Shown: positions 23,245-34,490 of the stretch, piece by piece
Layout: the number at the start of each line of letters is the position of its first letter
How positions within the stretch are numbered: the first letter of the stretch is position 1
Source: Fragum whitleyi
Taxonomy: Eukaryota; Mollusca; Bivalvia; Cardiida; Cardiidae
Assembly: GCA_948146395.1 (NCBI GenBank)
Contig: OX411543.1
Span: 56,225,689 to 56,289,688 of the forward strand
DNA length: 64,000 bases
Direction of reading: 5' to 3'
Made by a program: the position numbers and the translations under genes
Notes under the pieces: model-generated
Seen by the model: the letters and a program-made list of their open reading frames with translations, nothing else
Databases searched by the model: none
What the model was told of the DNA's origin: nothing

Positions 23245-23645
23245 CTGGAAAAAGCCCTTGTAGGACCAAGCCCCAGTGGTTGGGGGGTGGGGGGGTGTAC
23301 TAAACATAACATTGTCAGGGAGCTTTCATTTAGTATGCATTTTCTGATTGAAATTGATGTCTTTTAGGTACATTTCCCTTTAATTTGAGGTAACCTTCCT
23401 CTAAACAATCATTTATATGATACATTTTCTGATTGAAATTGATGTCTTTTAGGTACATTTCCCTTTAATTTGAGGTAACCTTCCTCTAAACAATCATATA
23501 AATGATTGTTTAGAGGAAATTCATCTCAAATTGAAGAAGAAATCACAAAAAGTTTCTTTAAATTTTGGCATTTGGATTGGGACTTCTCAGTAAAAAATGT
23601 AGGGGTGCTACTATTAGGGAGGGCCCTAGGATTAGAGGAAATACA
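23245..23645. repeat. Interspersed repeat F, copy 2, with internal duplication and inversion
   Basis: Contains 'aacattgtcagggagctttc' and 'cctttaatttgaggtaacc'. A segment of about 80 bp starting TTTCTGATTG is repeated at 85-bp spacing (23341 and 23426), then TAAACAATCATATAAATGATTG makes an inverted turn. The end 'agggagggccctaggatt...gaggaaatacagta' matches 10560-10625. Confidence 0.6.
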
Positions 23646-24060
23646 GTAGGCTAATGTTTTGTATATTTAAGAAAGCTGTGAGCAAACTTGCTCTTCCTTT
23701 AAGATAAAGCTGCTTTGCCTCCTTTACATTTGTCTTCATGTGAATAGTGGGGTGTAATTTTTAAACCTTCAAAAACTTTTTTCATGCTGATCCCAGGGAA
23801 TGTATAACAATAGTCATAAAAACCCAAAGCTAGTATTATTCGTATAATTCAAGTGAATTATGTATGATATACTCATTAGATAGTCCTACGAATTCATGTA
23901 CATGTGATATTAGATATGTATTATATATATAGAATGAAATTAAAGCTAGATTTTTGAGAAAACAATTCTGGTACAATTATTCATGATTTCAGTGCAAGGA
24001 AAAAGAAGATCTTTGTATAATTTTATCTTAACCAGAATGCTATGGAAATGATAGTCTTTA
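23646..24060. other. Intron, nothing recognised
   Basis: AT-rich intron with no coding or repeat ends seen. Confidence 0.4.
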
Positions 24061-25366
24061 TTATCCCCCGCCGTTTTCGGCGAAGGGTATATAGTAATGC
24101 TCTCCTTCCGTAATTCCGTCATTCTGGTTCCGTCATTCCGTCATTCCGTCACTAAACTTGTCCGGAGCATATCTCCTAAAGTATTTTAGCTATCAACTTG
24201 AAACTTTATGGGTGGATAGAACTCATGGAGGAGAAGTGCAGTGCACAAGAACTACAACTCTTGCTTGCATAATTTTGGAGTTATTGCCCTTTGTTCTTTT
24301 AAAGACTTAGATTTTGTCCGGAGCATATCTCCTAAAGTATAATAGCTATTAACTTGAAACTTTATGGGTGGATAGATCTCATGGAGGAGAAGTGCAGTGC
24401 ACAGGAATTACAACTCTTGCTTGCATAATTTTGGAGTAATTGCCCTTTGTTATTTTTAAGACTTAAATTTTGTCAAGAGCATATCTCCTAAAGTATAATA
24501 GCTATCAACTTGAAACTTTATGGGTGGATAGATCTCATGGAGGAGAAGTGCAGTGCACAAGAACTACAACTCTTGCTTGCATAATTTTGGAGTTATTGCC
24601 CTTTGTTATTTTTATGCCCCCGATAGGGAGGCATAATAAATTTGACTTGTCCGTCCGTCCGTCCGTCTGTCCGTCCGTCCGTCCGTCATTCCGTCCAAAA
24701 ACTTTAACATTGGCCATAACTTCCTTATTACTATCAAAGCGGTGTCGGGGGCATTGTCATCTTACAGTGACAGCTCTTGTTAAGACTTAGATTTTGTCCG
24801 GAGCATATCTCCTTAAGCATAATAGCTATCAACTTGAACTTTTATGGGTGGATAGATCTCATGGAGGAGAAGTGCAGTGCACAAGAACTACAACTCTTGC
24901 TTGCACAATTTTGAAGTTATTGCCCTTTGTTACTTTAAAGACTTAGATTTTGTCCGGAGCATATCTCCTAAAGCATAATAGCTATCAACTTGAAACTTTA
25001 TGGGAGGATATATCTCATGGAAGAGATGTGCAGTGCACAGGAACTATAACTCTGGCTTGTATAATTTTGGAGTTATTGCCCTTTGTTATTTTTAAGACTT
25101 AGATTTTGTCCGGAGCATATCTCCTAAAGTATTTTAGCTATCAACTTGAAACTTTATGGGTAGATAGATCTCATGGAGGAGAAGTGTAGTGCACAAGAAC
25201 TACAACTCTTGCTTGCATAATTTAGGAGTTATTGCCCCTTGTTATTTTAAAGACTTAGATTTTGTAGAGGCTTTATTTCTTAAAGTAGAACCCTCAATCT
25301 ATTAGGCTTCAGTTTACTATCAAGCTGTCTCGGCGGGGGATGGCCATGTCCCACATGGCTCTTGTT
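24061..25366 (+). repeat. HINE element, ATCCCCCGCCG family, about 165-bp units
   Basis: TTATCCCCCGCCGTTTTCGG with a GCCG/CGGC stem, then 'ttccgtcattccgtc'. Units contain 'gtccggagcatatctcctaa', 'aaactttatgggtggatag' and 'tgcagtgcacaagaactaca'. It ends CGGCGGGGGAT (perfect 11-bp inverted match to the start), hairpin GCCATG-TCC-CACATGGC, then CTCTTGTT. Interrupted by 24612-24781. Confidence 0.88.
24612..24781 (+). repeat. Nested mini HINE element, GCCCCCGATA family, 170 bp
   Basis: T-run, ATGCCCCCGATAGGGAGGCA palindrome, a run of GTCC repeats (24650-24697), a 50-bp core ('aaaactttaacattggccat'), GTGTCGGGGGCAT, hairpin TGTCATCTTACAGTGACA and CTCTTGTT. The outer unit resumes at 'taagacttag', so insertion was into a T-run without duplication. 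The smallest complete member of this architecture in the window. Confidence 0.87.
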
Positions 25367-25976
25367 ATTCTTTATTTATTATTCCTTATGGATAGTCTGT
25401 ATTATTCTTCATTGATTATTTCTATGGCAACCTGCTTTTGATAGTCAAAGGAGTTTTGAAATGGACAAGCTTGGGCCTACTTTACTAAACATCCTATGAT
25501 CATTTTTTTGTGTAAGGCAAAAATCAAAGTTGCTTATAAAGTAGTATCTTAATATGGAATTCTCTACCTTGCATCATCTCATTGGAATCGTCTTTTAAAG
25601 AAGGCAGGATCTCACAATGAATGAATACACCAGGTTTGATTTGTGATTTTGACTTACAATTTTTTTTTTTTTTTTGTAAGAACTTTAGTAAAACAGACCC
25701 AACACGATCACTGACGTAGAGTATGACCCATCTATTGGTGATATTGATTTCATAGCTTGACTGATCTGGAGTAAATGTGAGCTATAGTTAATACAGCCTA
25801 TGCATCTACCTCAGTTTTGTTATTGGCTTGGCTGTTGTCATCATATAGTAACTCATACATTTTGTGATATCTCCGGTATTACTTAAAAGTTTGCTCATTA
25901 CCGATAGTAAAAAAATGCTAAGGGGGGTAACAATTGTGATTTTTTTTGAGAAATTATGTCCCTTTTGTTTAAACCA
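25367..25976. other. Intron, nothing recognised
   Basis: AT-rich; a T16-like run near 25662. No exon or element. Confidence 0.4.
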
Positions 25977-28900
25977 TTTTTTTAGCTCACCTGAGCACAT
26001 CGTGCTCAAGGTGAGCTTTTGTGATCAATGAATGTCCGTCGTGTGTCGTCTGTCATCAGTCGTCCGGCTTCAACAATCTTAGTGTTTACACTCTAGAGGC
26101 CACAAATATGGCCCAATCTTCATGAAACTTGGTCAGAATGTTGGCCAGGTCACAAAGATAAACCCTATTGAAAATGGGAAGTATCCGTGCCATATCACAG
26201 GAAAAGGGGCCTTAATGACAATTTTCTTGTTTACACTCTAGAGGCCATAAATACGGCCCAATCTTCACAAAACAGTCAGACATGTGATATCTCCCGATCT
26301 CGGCGTATTCTCCCGATATTTTACCCTTCCTCCCGCTCTCCCGATCGGGAGCCCATTTCTCCCGACCTGAAGAAATTTGTGCCTGAATCGGGGAGCCAAA
26401 AAAGCAAAATCTCTGGTCTGAAGGCTGGAATGGCGAGGGAGAAATCCAATATCGGGTAAAGCGTTGTTTATCTGTCTGGAAGTGTCATTGATTGTCGTTG
26501 TCGGGTAGATCAACCATTGCCGACAAACGGTGCTTCTGTACCATTCACCCTTCACACTGTATACGCAATGAATTGTGACGATCAACAATATCGGTCTTTC
26601 TTAGAAACGAGGTATAATCCGGGTGAAACGTCGTGACCCGATATTACTTGAAAACATAAAAACGGAGTGGATGCGAGTTAATCTCGGATTAGATTTTTAT
26701 CACCTATTTTGAAAAATTAAAATGACTGTAAACACAGTAATTTTCCGCCGTATTTTAACATCTTATTCCAAAAAGACGCTAAAAATTTCCACTGTACGCG
26801 ATAAGCGTCATGAAGGAAAAGGTCGAACATGATATGCAAAGCGACGCGTCACGCGACCTTGGTAAAATAAGGCGGCATCGCAGAAAAAACCCTCGTGTCG
26901 TTACGCGTGATTGAGTAAAACAAGAAGCGGTCATGCTTTAATTTTGATGCAGATATATATATATTCGGTAAATCTACGTATGTTTTATGGTCAATCTATC
27001 AAAGAAATAAAAAGTGAAAACTGCCTCATGCGTTCTCGAATTGTCATTCAAATTTAATATTTGATATTAAAATTAAAGCAACATCGGACATTCATTTCTT
27101 AAATGCCACGGCGATTTCACCGGATCCTCGCTGGGGTCGTTTGAGAGTTTACACACAATTCATAAATTTGAGACCGTCTTTGAAATTGGAAGCGAATGGT
27201 CTAATCAAGTCATTTGTCAACACAAATGTTGCAGATTTGAGAATAGAAAATTGTGGACTGACTCGGATCTTTACTGCTAACACATAGCTTCTCATAAAGC
27301 TATTCAACATGGATTGATTTGCCGAGAGGTAGCTCTTCACATTCCGATTTCTACCGTGTTTGGCTTTAACGTTCGCGAACTCGGAATATGCTGTCCGTAA
27401 TTTCATCTTTTATCGTCATTTTGCTATCAAAAACATTTATTTTAAGCGTAGTTAAATACCAGTAAGTATCATTTACGATTAATTGATCTGTCTCTTCGTC
27501 CATCCATGCATCCGTCCGTCCATCCATGCATCCATCCGTCAACAAGGATAAAAATCACCTAATCCAGTCATGGGATTTCATACACAAACTAACACAGAGA
27601 TGATCCTTAGGACAAGGCCTTTCAAAAATATTCCACAGAATATTGTAAATCATGAAGAACTCTGGTTGCCATGGCAACCATGACGTGATAAAACGTCTCC
27701 AGTTATGTGGCCTAAAATTTCATACTTTACAAAAAGCTGTATTGCATAAATACAGTATTTCCTAATTCTTTACTATCAAACTACTTGAAGTTCTCTCCAA
27801 TAAAAATAAGCCTTGTGTTTTGGGCTTAAAGATTACTCAAAGAAATAAAGAAAAAACTTTTACAATATCCTCCTAAATTGCAAGGCTTACATCTTTTAAT
27901 TTTGGTAAGATATTATTTTCTACTGATTATCTACTAAAAAGACCGGTATATTGTGGGATCCTGAACTTTGCATAGAAATAAAAAATGAATTTGTAACATC
28001 TATTTCTCTTAAAATATGAGACTGAATTCTGTAGAATTACAATACTATCCTCTGTCAAAATACTTTAAATGATAAACTTTCTGTTAGTAACAAAAACAAG
28101 CTCTTATGGAAGGTATTATAATCAATTTTCAGTGTATAATATGTGCATTGCAACCCCCCTTTTTTAGTCACAATGCGTGTTACGCAAAATCTCCCTATTT
28201 GAGACCCAATCTCCCTACGAAAAGGTCTTAATCTCCCTATGAGAGCCCATGGAAATATCACATGTATGCAAAACTTAGTCAGAATGTTGGCACGGTCAGA
28301 AGGATTAATCTTATTGAAAATGGGAAGGATCCATGCCATATCACAGGAAAAGGGGCCTTAATGACATTTATCTTGTTTACGCTCTAGAGGCCACAAATAT
28401 TGCCCAATCTTCATGAAACTTGGTCAGAATGTTGGCCAGGTTACAAGGATGAACCCTATTGAAAATGGGAAGGATCCACGTCATATCACAGGAAAAGGGG
28501 TCTAATGACATTTATCTTGTTTACGCTCTAGAGGCCACAAATATGGCCCAATCTTCACGAAACTTGGTCAGAATGTTGGCCAGGTTACAAGGATAAACCC
28601 TATTGAAAATGGGTTGGATCCATGCCATATCACAGGAAAAGGGGCCTTAATGACATTTATCTTGTTTACGTTCTAGAGGCCACAAATATGGCTCAATCTA
28701 CATGAAACCTGGTCAGAATGTTTGTCAGGTCAAAAGGATTAACCCTATCGAAAATGGGTTGGATCCATGCCATATCACAGGAAAAGGGGCCTTAATAAGA
28801 TTTATTTTGTTAACGCTCTAGAGGTCACAAATATGGCCCGATCTTCATGAAACTTGGTCAGAATGTTGGCTAGGTCTAAAGGATGAACCCAATCGAAAAT

Positions 28901-29424
28901 GAGAAGGGTCCATGCATTAGCATTGGAAAAGGGGTCTTCATGACAATTATCTTGTTTACGCTCTAGAGGCCACAAAATGGCTCAATCTTCATGAAACTTG
29001 GTCAGTATGTTGGTCAAGTCACAAAGATTCACCCTTTTGAAAATGGAAAGGATCCATGCCGTATCACAGGAAAGGGAGCCTTAATGATAATTTTCTTGTT
29101 ATAACTCAAGAAGCCACAATTTTTGCTGAAACTTCTTGAAACAAATATGGCCAAATCTTCACGAAACTTGGTCAGAATGTTGATCAAATTACAAGGATGA
29201 ACCCTATCAAAAATGGGAAAGATCCATGCCATATCACAGGAAAAGGGGTCTTAATGATAACTTTCTCAATATAACTCTTGAGGCCACAATTTTGGCCCAA
29301 CTTCATGAAACTTGGTTTTGTGTAGAAATTATCTCCTTTATGACATCTACCCCTTTAAATGATGTGCTGTCCCAGGGGTCAAAGAGACTCAGGTGAGCGA
29401 TCTAGGACCATCATGGTCCTCTTG
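25977..29424 (+). repeat. HINE element, AGCTCACCTGAGC family, split by a 2-kb insert
   Basis: Starts TTTTAGCTCACCTGAGCACA with the GTGCTCAAGGTGAG stem and 'gtccgtcgtgtgtcgtc'. Units (about 145-155 bp) as at 12138-14996, in 26085-26279 and again 28266-29340. It ends GACTCAGGTGAGCGATC, hairpin GGACCATCATGGTCC and CTCTTGTTT. ORFs such as the - strand ones at 29029-29232 are repeat translations. Confidence 0.85.
26280..28265. mobile_element. Unclassified 2-kb insertion with short terminal inverted repeats
   Basis: Ends ACATGTGATAT (26280-26290) and ATATCACATGT (28255-28265) are perfect inverted repeats. Flanking AAAACAGTCAG and AAAACTTAGTCAG look like an imperfect target duplication inside the host unit. 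Subterminal CTCCCGAT motifs cluster at the left (four to five between 26291 and 26375), and CTCCCTAT/CTCCCTAC at the right (three between 28189 and 28240). The middle is richer in CpG ('gcgacgcgtcacgcgacc') and contains a GTCC/ATCC fragment at 27496-27540. - strand ORFs at 26265-26588 (107 aa) and 27149-27406 (85 aa) have no recognised similarity. Class unknown. Confidence 0.55.
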
Positions 29425-29532
29425 TTTAAACCACTCTACTTATTTGAACCAAAATTAAAATGTTTCATGTAAGACCTCTTTCAAAAACTGTTCTATTTTC
29501 ACATGGTTTAAAGCATTCCTTCTATTCAAATC

Positions 29533-30806
29533 TTTTTAGCTCGCCCGGGATGAAAGTCTCGGAAGAGCTATTGTCATACCCTCCGATGTCAGCGTCGGTG
29601 TCGGCGTCCGCATTAGGTCAAATTTTTTTATTTCTATCAATATTTATCCTATTAGCTTTATTTTTTACAGAAACACTCATTAGGGCATAGTTGGAAGTCG
29701 TGGGTTCGATCCCCGGTGGCGGCAAATATCCTTTCCGACGTTTGTCTTTCACCAATCGGTAGATAATCGTAAACCTATGTGAAATAGCAGTCAGAGGCTA
29801 GGAAAGGATGTAATGGTAGTACAGGTGAAAGAAATACCAGGAATCCATTGTTAGGTGCTCCGACCGCCGCGATATAACTGCAAGATTGTTGAAAGCGGCG
29901 TTAAACCCATTCAAAACAAAATAAAATCATTAGGGCATAGGCTTTCATTTGAGACCAACATTCATGTTGAAATGACCTTTAGACTGTGACCTTGACCCTT
30001 TCAAAAAAACTTTAACCAAAAACTTTAACCAAAAACTTTAACCAAAAACTTTAACCAAAAAAACTTTAAACTTGCTTATATTTTCTGTAAGCTTTAAACT
30101 AGAGACATCATTACTTCATATGCACACTCATTAGGTGATAGGCTTTTGTGAGAGATCAAGGTCCTTGGTAATTTGACCTTGACCTTTTATGAACTTAGAA
30201 ATACTTTAACCGAAATTCTTTTACCAAAAACTTTAACCTTGCTTATATTTTCTGAATGCTTTAACCTAGGGACATCATTACTTCATATACATAGTCACCA
30301 GATGAAAGGCTTTCACCAGAAACCAAGGGTGTTGACAATTTGATCTTGAGCTTTTATGGACTTGGAAAAACTTAAACTGAAAAACTTTAACAAAAAATTT
30401 AACCTTTCTTATATTTTCTAATTGCTTTACCCAGGGACATTATTACTTCATACACATACTCACTAGGTGATAGGCTTCTACAGAGACCAAGGTCCTTAAC
30501 AATTTGACCTTGATCTTGACCTTTTGTGGACTTAGAAAAAAATTAAAGAAAAACTTCATGTTTGATACAAAGAAATTCTATTGGTAACCTCATCGGCTTG
30601 TAGGCTTTCACTTTACCCTAACCTTATACATGCAATTGAAACAAAAAAGTTTTTATATAATTCTTAATTACTTCTCAAACAGATATACATTAGATCATGG
30701 ACTTTAACATTGAAAGAAACCACTTTGAACTTCGGTCTTCGGTCAAGCGCTGTTTGTGACAAGCAGCTGTCTGGGCGAGCTATGTTGTCCGCGGACAACT
30801 CTTGTT
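29533..30806 (+). repeat. HINE element, AGCTCGCCCGG family, hosting a SINE
   Basis: TTTTTAGCTCGCCCGGGATG with GAGCTATTGTCAT, then 'gtcggtgtcggcgtccgc'. Units contain 'atcattacttcatatacat', 'taggtgataggcttt' and 'aatttgaccttgacctttt'. Four 14-bp 'aaaactttaaccaa' repeats occur at 30008-30065. It ends CTGGGCGAGCT, hairpin TTGTCCGCGGACAA and CTCTTGTT. The SINE at 29691-29926 splits it. Confidence 0.83.
29691..29926 (+). mobile_element. 5'-truncated tRNA-derived SINE with perfect 14-bp duplication
   Basis: Begins inside the tRNA head (GTGGGTTCGATCCCC), with the full body to 'ttgaaagcggcgttaaaccc' and an AAAACAAAATAAAA tail. TCATTAGGGCATAG flanks both sides exactly (29677-29690 and 29927-29940). 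The A box is lost, so this copy cannot be transcribed from its own promoter (inference). Confidence 0.92.
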
Positions 30807-31137
30807 CATAAAGCCATTGGGCATATTTGATTGATAACCCTCAAATTTTTCAATCACCTATTTTTTTTTCTGGTCCATGTCAAGTTTGTGTCATATGTTT
30901 AGGTTTCTTGTTAACATGCTGATGAAAGTTAGATGTAATGACCTTATGCTTAGAGAGCAAAGCTCATTAAATTGTTACTGTTAATTTAGCACCTTAAGTG
31001 CATAATAATGATGGGTTGAGTTGCGATGTCGCTCTAGATGTTATATTCTTTTCTAATCCTTTCTTTCTGGTTTTATAAGTTCAATTTTATTTTCTCATGA
31101 TCCATTAATCATTTTTGCTCTCCATACCTTTTAACAG
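30807..31137. other. Intron, nothing recognised
   Basis: Intron sequence ending in the polypyrimidine acceptor CCATACCTTTTAACAG of the next exon. Confidence 0.5.
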
Positions 31138-31205
31138 TTGCTATAGAACTCACTTAGCATTTCTAAGGAAACTCAAGAAGCGTGGATACAAAGGTCCGAG
31201 GGGAG
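31138..31205 (+). CDS. Coding exon e of unrecognised gene, basic module
   Basis: A 68-bp exon with acceptor CTTTTAACAG and donor GTAAGA. It needs two bases from the previous exon (AG, giving Ser) and leaves one (G). The peptide reads S, then CYRTHLAFLRKLKKRGYKG and PRG. It is the only open frame through the exon, and it is exactly the frame set by the exon at 21032-21746. The strongly basic helix-like piece follows the acidic tract, so the two could pair within the protein (inference). This exon with the next two looks like the most conserved-type part of the protein, with Gly/Trp/aromatic residues rather than low complexity. Confidence 0.72.
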
Positions 31206-31420
31206 GTAAGAAGTAGGTATTCCTTTACATATATTATCTCCCTTTATCATTTTCTATACAAAATCACATTAACGAGCTTTATTAATCAATCAAAATTATA
31301 GGTTAGCACCATAGCATGAAACTGCTTCAAAATGTTATGTCCCCTTATAAAGCTTCCAAATACTTCTGTCATCACAAAAGCCAGTAATGCTTTATGAAAA
31401 CATAGTTATTTGAAATCTAT

Positions 31421-31680
31421 GTGATCCGTCACACGAAAAGGGACCATCTCAGTAGTGCATAAATTGTCGATACTAGTCAGACTGCACGAGAGGCGCAGAC
31501 TGACTTGGGTCGAAACTTTTCGCAACTGACCCATTTTCTGAATCTAGAATGATCAATCTACCTTCCAGTGAAAGAATTTTTGAAATGCCACTTCTGGTTG
31601 ACCTATGCTGGATCAAATCCCTATTTCAATAATTCATTTTACAGAATTCCCGGATGGTCCCTGTTTGCGTGACGGGTCAT
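31421..31680. repeat. MITE, GTGATCCGTCAC...family, 260 bp
   Basis: Left end GATCCGTCACACGAAAAGGG plus ACCATC; right end GATGGTCCCTGTTTGCGTGA plus CGGGTCAT. About 27 bp are imperfect inverted repeats. Interior phrase 'gtcagactgcacgagaggcg' recurs at 61360-61400. Partial relatives: 10984-11281, 48575-48800, 60888-60925 and 61325-61560. Confidence 0.7.
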
Positions 31681-33052
31681 ATATTCATAAAAGTCATTAG
31701 TAACAAATAGAAAATTTAAAGCTTTGAATGTTAGGCACTTTATATATATTTTTATGTCAAGTGGAATATGGTGACAATGATATTTACATTCATCAAGTAG
31801 TACTGGTATTTGTAGAGGAGCACTCTTGAACCCAACTTTTTAGAAATTATTAAAGAATCCCTGACTTCAGCTTTTTTTAAATTTGTGCAGTAGATCAAAT
31901 TGATTTTCAAAACTGTAGAGGATTTTAAACAATTGTTCTTCCAATCTGAACTTTGATCTGAAATATCTGGAAAGAACAATTTTTGTAAGCATTCATGCCA
32001 TAACTGTCACATTGAAAATGTTACAATACAATGTACATTTATTTTCAAATTATTGCTACTATGTATGACCATTAATTTATCTTACGCTTCTGAGATTCTT
32101 TAAGTATAATCCATCATATTTTTAGTTAGAACCTTTTAAGATCTTTGGTATCAGACATTGCACTAGTAGTTACCTTGCCTTATCATTGCTTGGCTTTAAT
32201 AAGGAGCTTTAATATTCTTCCTTTACCAAAAGATCTTTGTTTCTTTTCCTTTTAAGTTTTTATTTTCAATCATTTGGTAGGCAATTTTTTTAAACATGTG
32301 AAATTCAATCTACCTCTTTCATTTTCATGACTTTTGGACCTTAAATATACATGTTTTCATTAATTTGTTCAAGCTTATTAGTGACATAGTTGTTTTCGTA
32401 ACTATTTGGCATGTGGGTATTTGTAGGTCTGTCCATCTGTCCACCAGATCAACCATCTGATGTTGTTTCGACATTAAAAAGTACTTCTACATTAAGAAAT
32501 GGATTATAACACGATAGCCACATCCATTAACCATCATTAGTAAATGTGTTTTTCAGAAAGTAAACTGAGCATAGCTCCTACATCTATGAATGTACAGATT
32601 TTTGCAAACTTATTCTCCATCATGAGTTCTTTGTTCTATTTAATAGAAATTTTTACCCCCAAGCCAAAAGTCAAGGTCAAAAATTCAAACTGAGCATATT
32701 GTATTGCATATATAAATTGCATAGGTGGATTGTCAAATTAATCAGGTCACTTGTTCTGCATTACAAGTAATTTTTCAGACTGATTGGCGGTCTATAGGTC
32801 AATGATAGGTCTCTTTTGGCTTGACACAAGTACAGAACTGTTGCGGTTATAGAAAAAAAGTGTAATTATGGCCTGTACTTAGATTGTTTCAATTGAAGAA
32901 TCTGAAATGATTTCCCGGAATTGTCAAGTCTGGTGAAAGTAAATGCAACCAAACTTTAATGGTTGGAATTATTAACTCACCTACTATAAATTCACTTTAA
33001 TCTTTATAACTTTGGAATACACAAAAGTCTTATTTCTTCAACTGATCATCAG
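31681..33052. other. Intron, nothing recognised
   Basis: About 1.4 kb of AT-rich intron. A region at 32400-32720 has weak repeat-like phrases ('gtctgtccatctgtccacca', 'ccaaaagtcaaggtcaaaaa') that may be a decayed HINE copy. Confidence 0.4.
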
Positions 33053-33113
33053 TGAATGATTTTGTTAATGGCAGGTTGCTTGACGAAGAAATTGCAACAG
33101 ACTTTTTGAATAA
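33053..33113 (+). CDS. Coding exon f of unrecognised gene
   Basis: A 61-bp exon after TTCAACTGATCATCAG with donor GTAAGA. With the G from the previous exon it gives V, then NDFVNGRLLDEEIATDFLN, and leaves AA. A nearer AG at 33073 would put a stop in frame, so the 33053 start is preferred; it restores phase perfectly. The peptide is acidic and probably helical. No family recognised. Confidence 0.7.
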
Positions 33114-33348
33114 GTAAGATTTCAAACTTCTGCATGTATAATATTTAATCATAATATTAATAATGATGATGCAGAATGGAAAATAATTAAAATGGAAATC
33201 TTAAACTGTAAATATCTACAAGCATGCATATCATCAAGTTGAGGAGTCTTTTTATTAGAGTAACTGACTATATTTCTATCTCTCATTCTTATTTCTTTTA
33301 ATTCATCATGTACTGACATAGTATTAATAGTACTAATATTTATTTTAG

Positions 33349-33381
33349 AGGAGGCTGGTTGAAAGTCACTTTTGCTGATGA
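33349..33381 (+). CDS. Coding exon g of unrecognised gene
   Basis: A 33-bp exon, acceptor AATATTTATTTTAG, donor GTAAGT. It completes a Lys and reads GGWLKVTFAD, leaving GA. Together with the previous exon the segment is LLDEEIATDFLNKGGWLKV, a compact sequence with Trp and Gly that looks like part of a folded domain. The preceding intron is only 235 bp, the shortest in the gene; the following one is 8.5 kb. A foldback lies 30 bp downstream of its donor. Confidence 0.7.
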
Positions 33382-33411
33382 GTAAGTCTTTAAGGACATT
33401 TGAACGAAATT

Positions 33412-33533
33412 ATTATAGGGATGAGTTTCTTTTCACTGCGTTTATTATAGGGCATTATGTTTAAGCCATGTGCTAAGGCAATTGCACTTTATACCCCAAT
33501 AAACGCAGTGAGAAAGACACTCATCCCTTATAA
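33412..33533. repeat. Foldback MITE just inside the intron
   Basis: Left arm ATTATAGGGATGAGTTTCTT and CACTGCGTTTATTATAGGG; right arm CCCCAATAAACGCAGTGAG and AAAGACACTCATCCCTTATA. The arms are about 40 bp with few mismatches. Confidence 0.78.
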
Positions 33534-34239
33534 TTGCAATCCTCTAGATTGAAGAAACTGTTTAAATGCTCGGACAAACATTGAAGCTTCAAGTCTACTT
33601 TCTGCACGTAAAGATTACACAATCTATTTTTAGATCGTGTAATTTTTTATCTCGCTATCAAAATAAAATGTCATAAAGTAAAACAAATGATACACAAATA
33701 AATGCCAACTTTGAAATTCGTTGAGGTACTTATGACAAAAACTTGTTTCTGCCAAGTTAGTCTGTATTTTTAAACAAAAACGGCGTGGTCGGTCTTAGTT
33801 GAGAGGGTTGCTTGATGGTTTTCGTTGACTGGCCTTTTCTAAGTTTACCTCGGCTCAGAGTCAGAACTGCATGCTTGTAATCGTAAATTCTTTCGAAAAT
33901 ATCTTAATTTATAATAGATTAAATAACAATCTTGCGTTGATGATCGGGATCTATGTTCATTCGAGTTCCTACAACACATGACTTGCAGATTGAAGATCAG
34001 GGGTTTCTGCAAGACCTATTGCATTTTATACAGAAATAAAGTGCAATGGATTTCCCCACGTGATGCGATTTAAACCAACCAGAATTCTTTATTTTATTGG
34101 ATTGCAATTAAATGTTCCTGTGCATGTGAGACATATTATGTCCATGTTTTGATTGTTTTGCCCCCGTATGAACAACAGGGGTTATTTAACTTTGCACTTG
34201 TTGGTCCATTTGTTTGCTTGTTTGAATGAAAGATAACAA
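33534..34239. other. Intron, nothing recognised
   Basis: AT-rich intron. No exon with compatible phase was found. Confidence 0.4.
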
Positions 34240-34490
34240 CATTATCAACAATCTTTTAGTTATATGGCGGAAGCTAGAGAACCTAACAATGGATTCCTGG
34301 TATTTCTCACACCAGTACCACAATTACATCCTTTCCTAGCCTCAATCTGCTATCCCAAATAGGTCTACCTTTAAACCTATTTGTGGAAGACAAATAGTTG
34401 GAAAGGATCAGTGCTGCTGTCGGGGATCAAACCAAGGACCTCTAGATTGACAGTCTAACACACTACCAACTGCACTATGACAACTGCACC
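34240..34490 (-). mobile_element. tRNA-derived SINE, - strand
   Basis: Reverse complement shows the tRNA head ('gcagttggtagtgtgttaga', B box GGTTTGATCCCC) and the body ('ggattcc' ... 'gatgtaattgtggtactgg'). It is diverged from 11560-11847, and the 3' part is decayed after TTGTTAGG. No clear duplication. Confidence 0.78.

Noticed and set aside
33074..33113. Alternative acceptor at GGCAG for exon f
   Set aside because: The upstream exon leaves one base, which puts a TGA in frame; the acceptor before 33053 restores phase and adds NDFVNGR.
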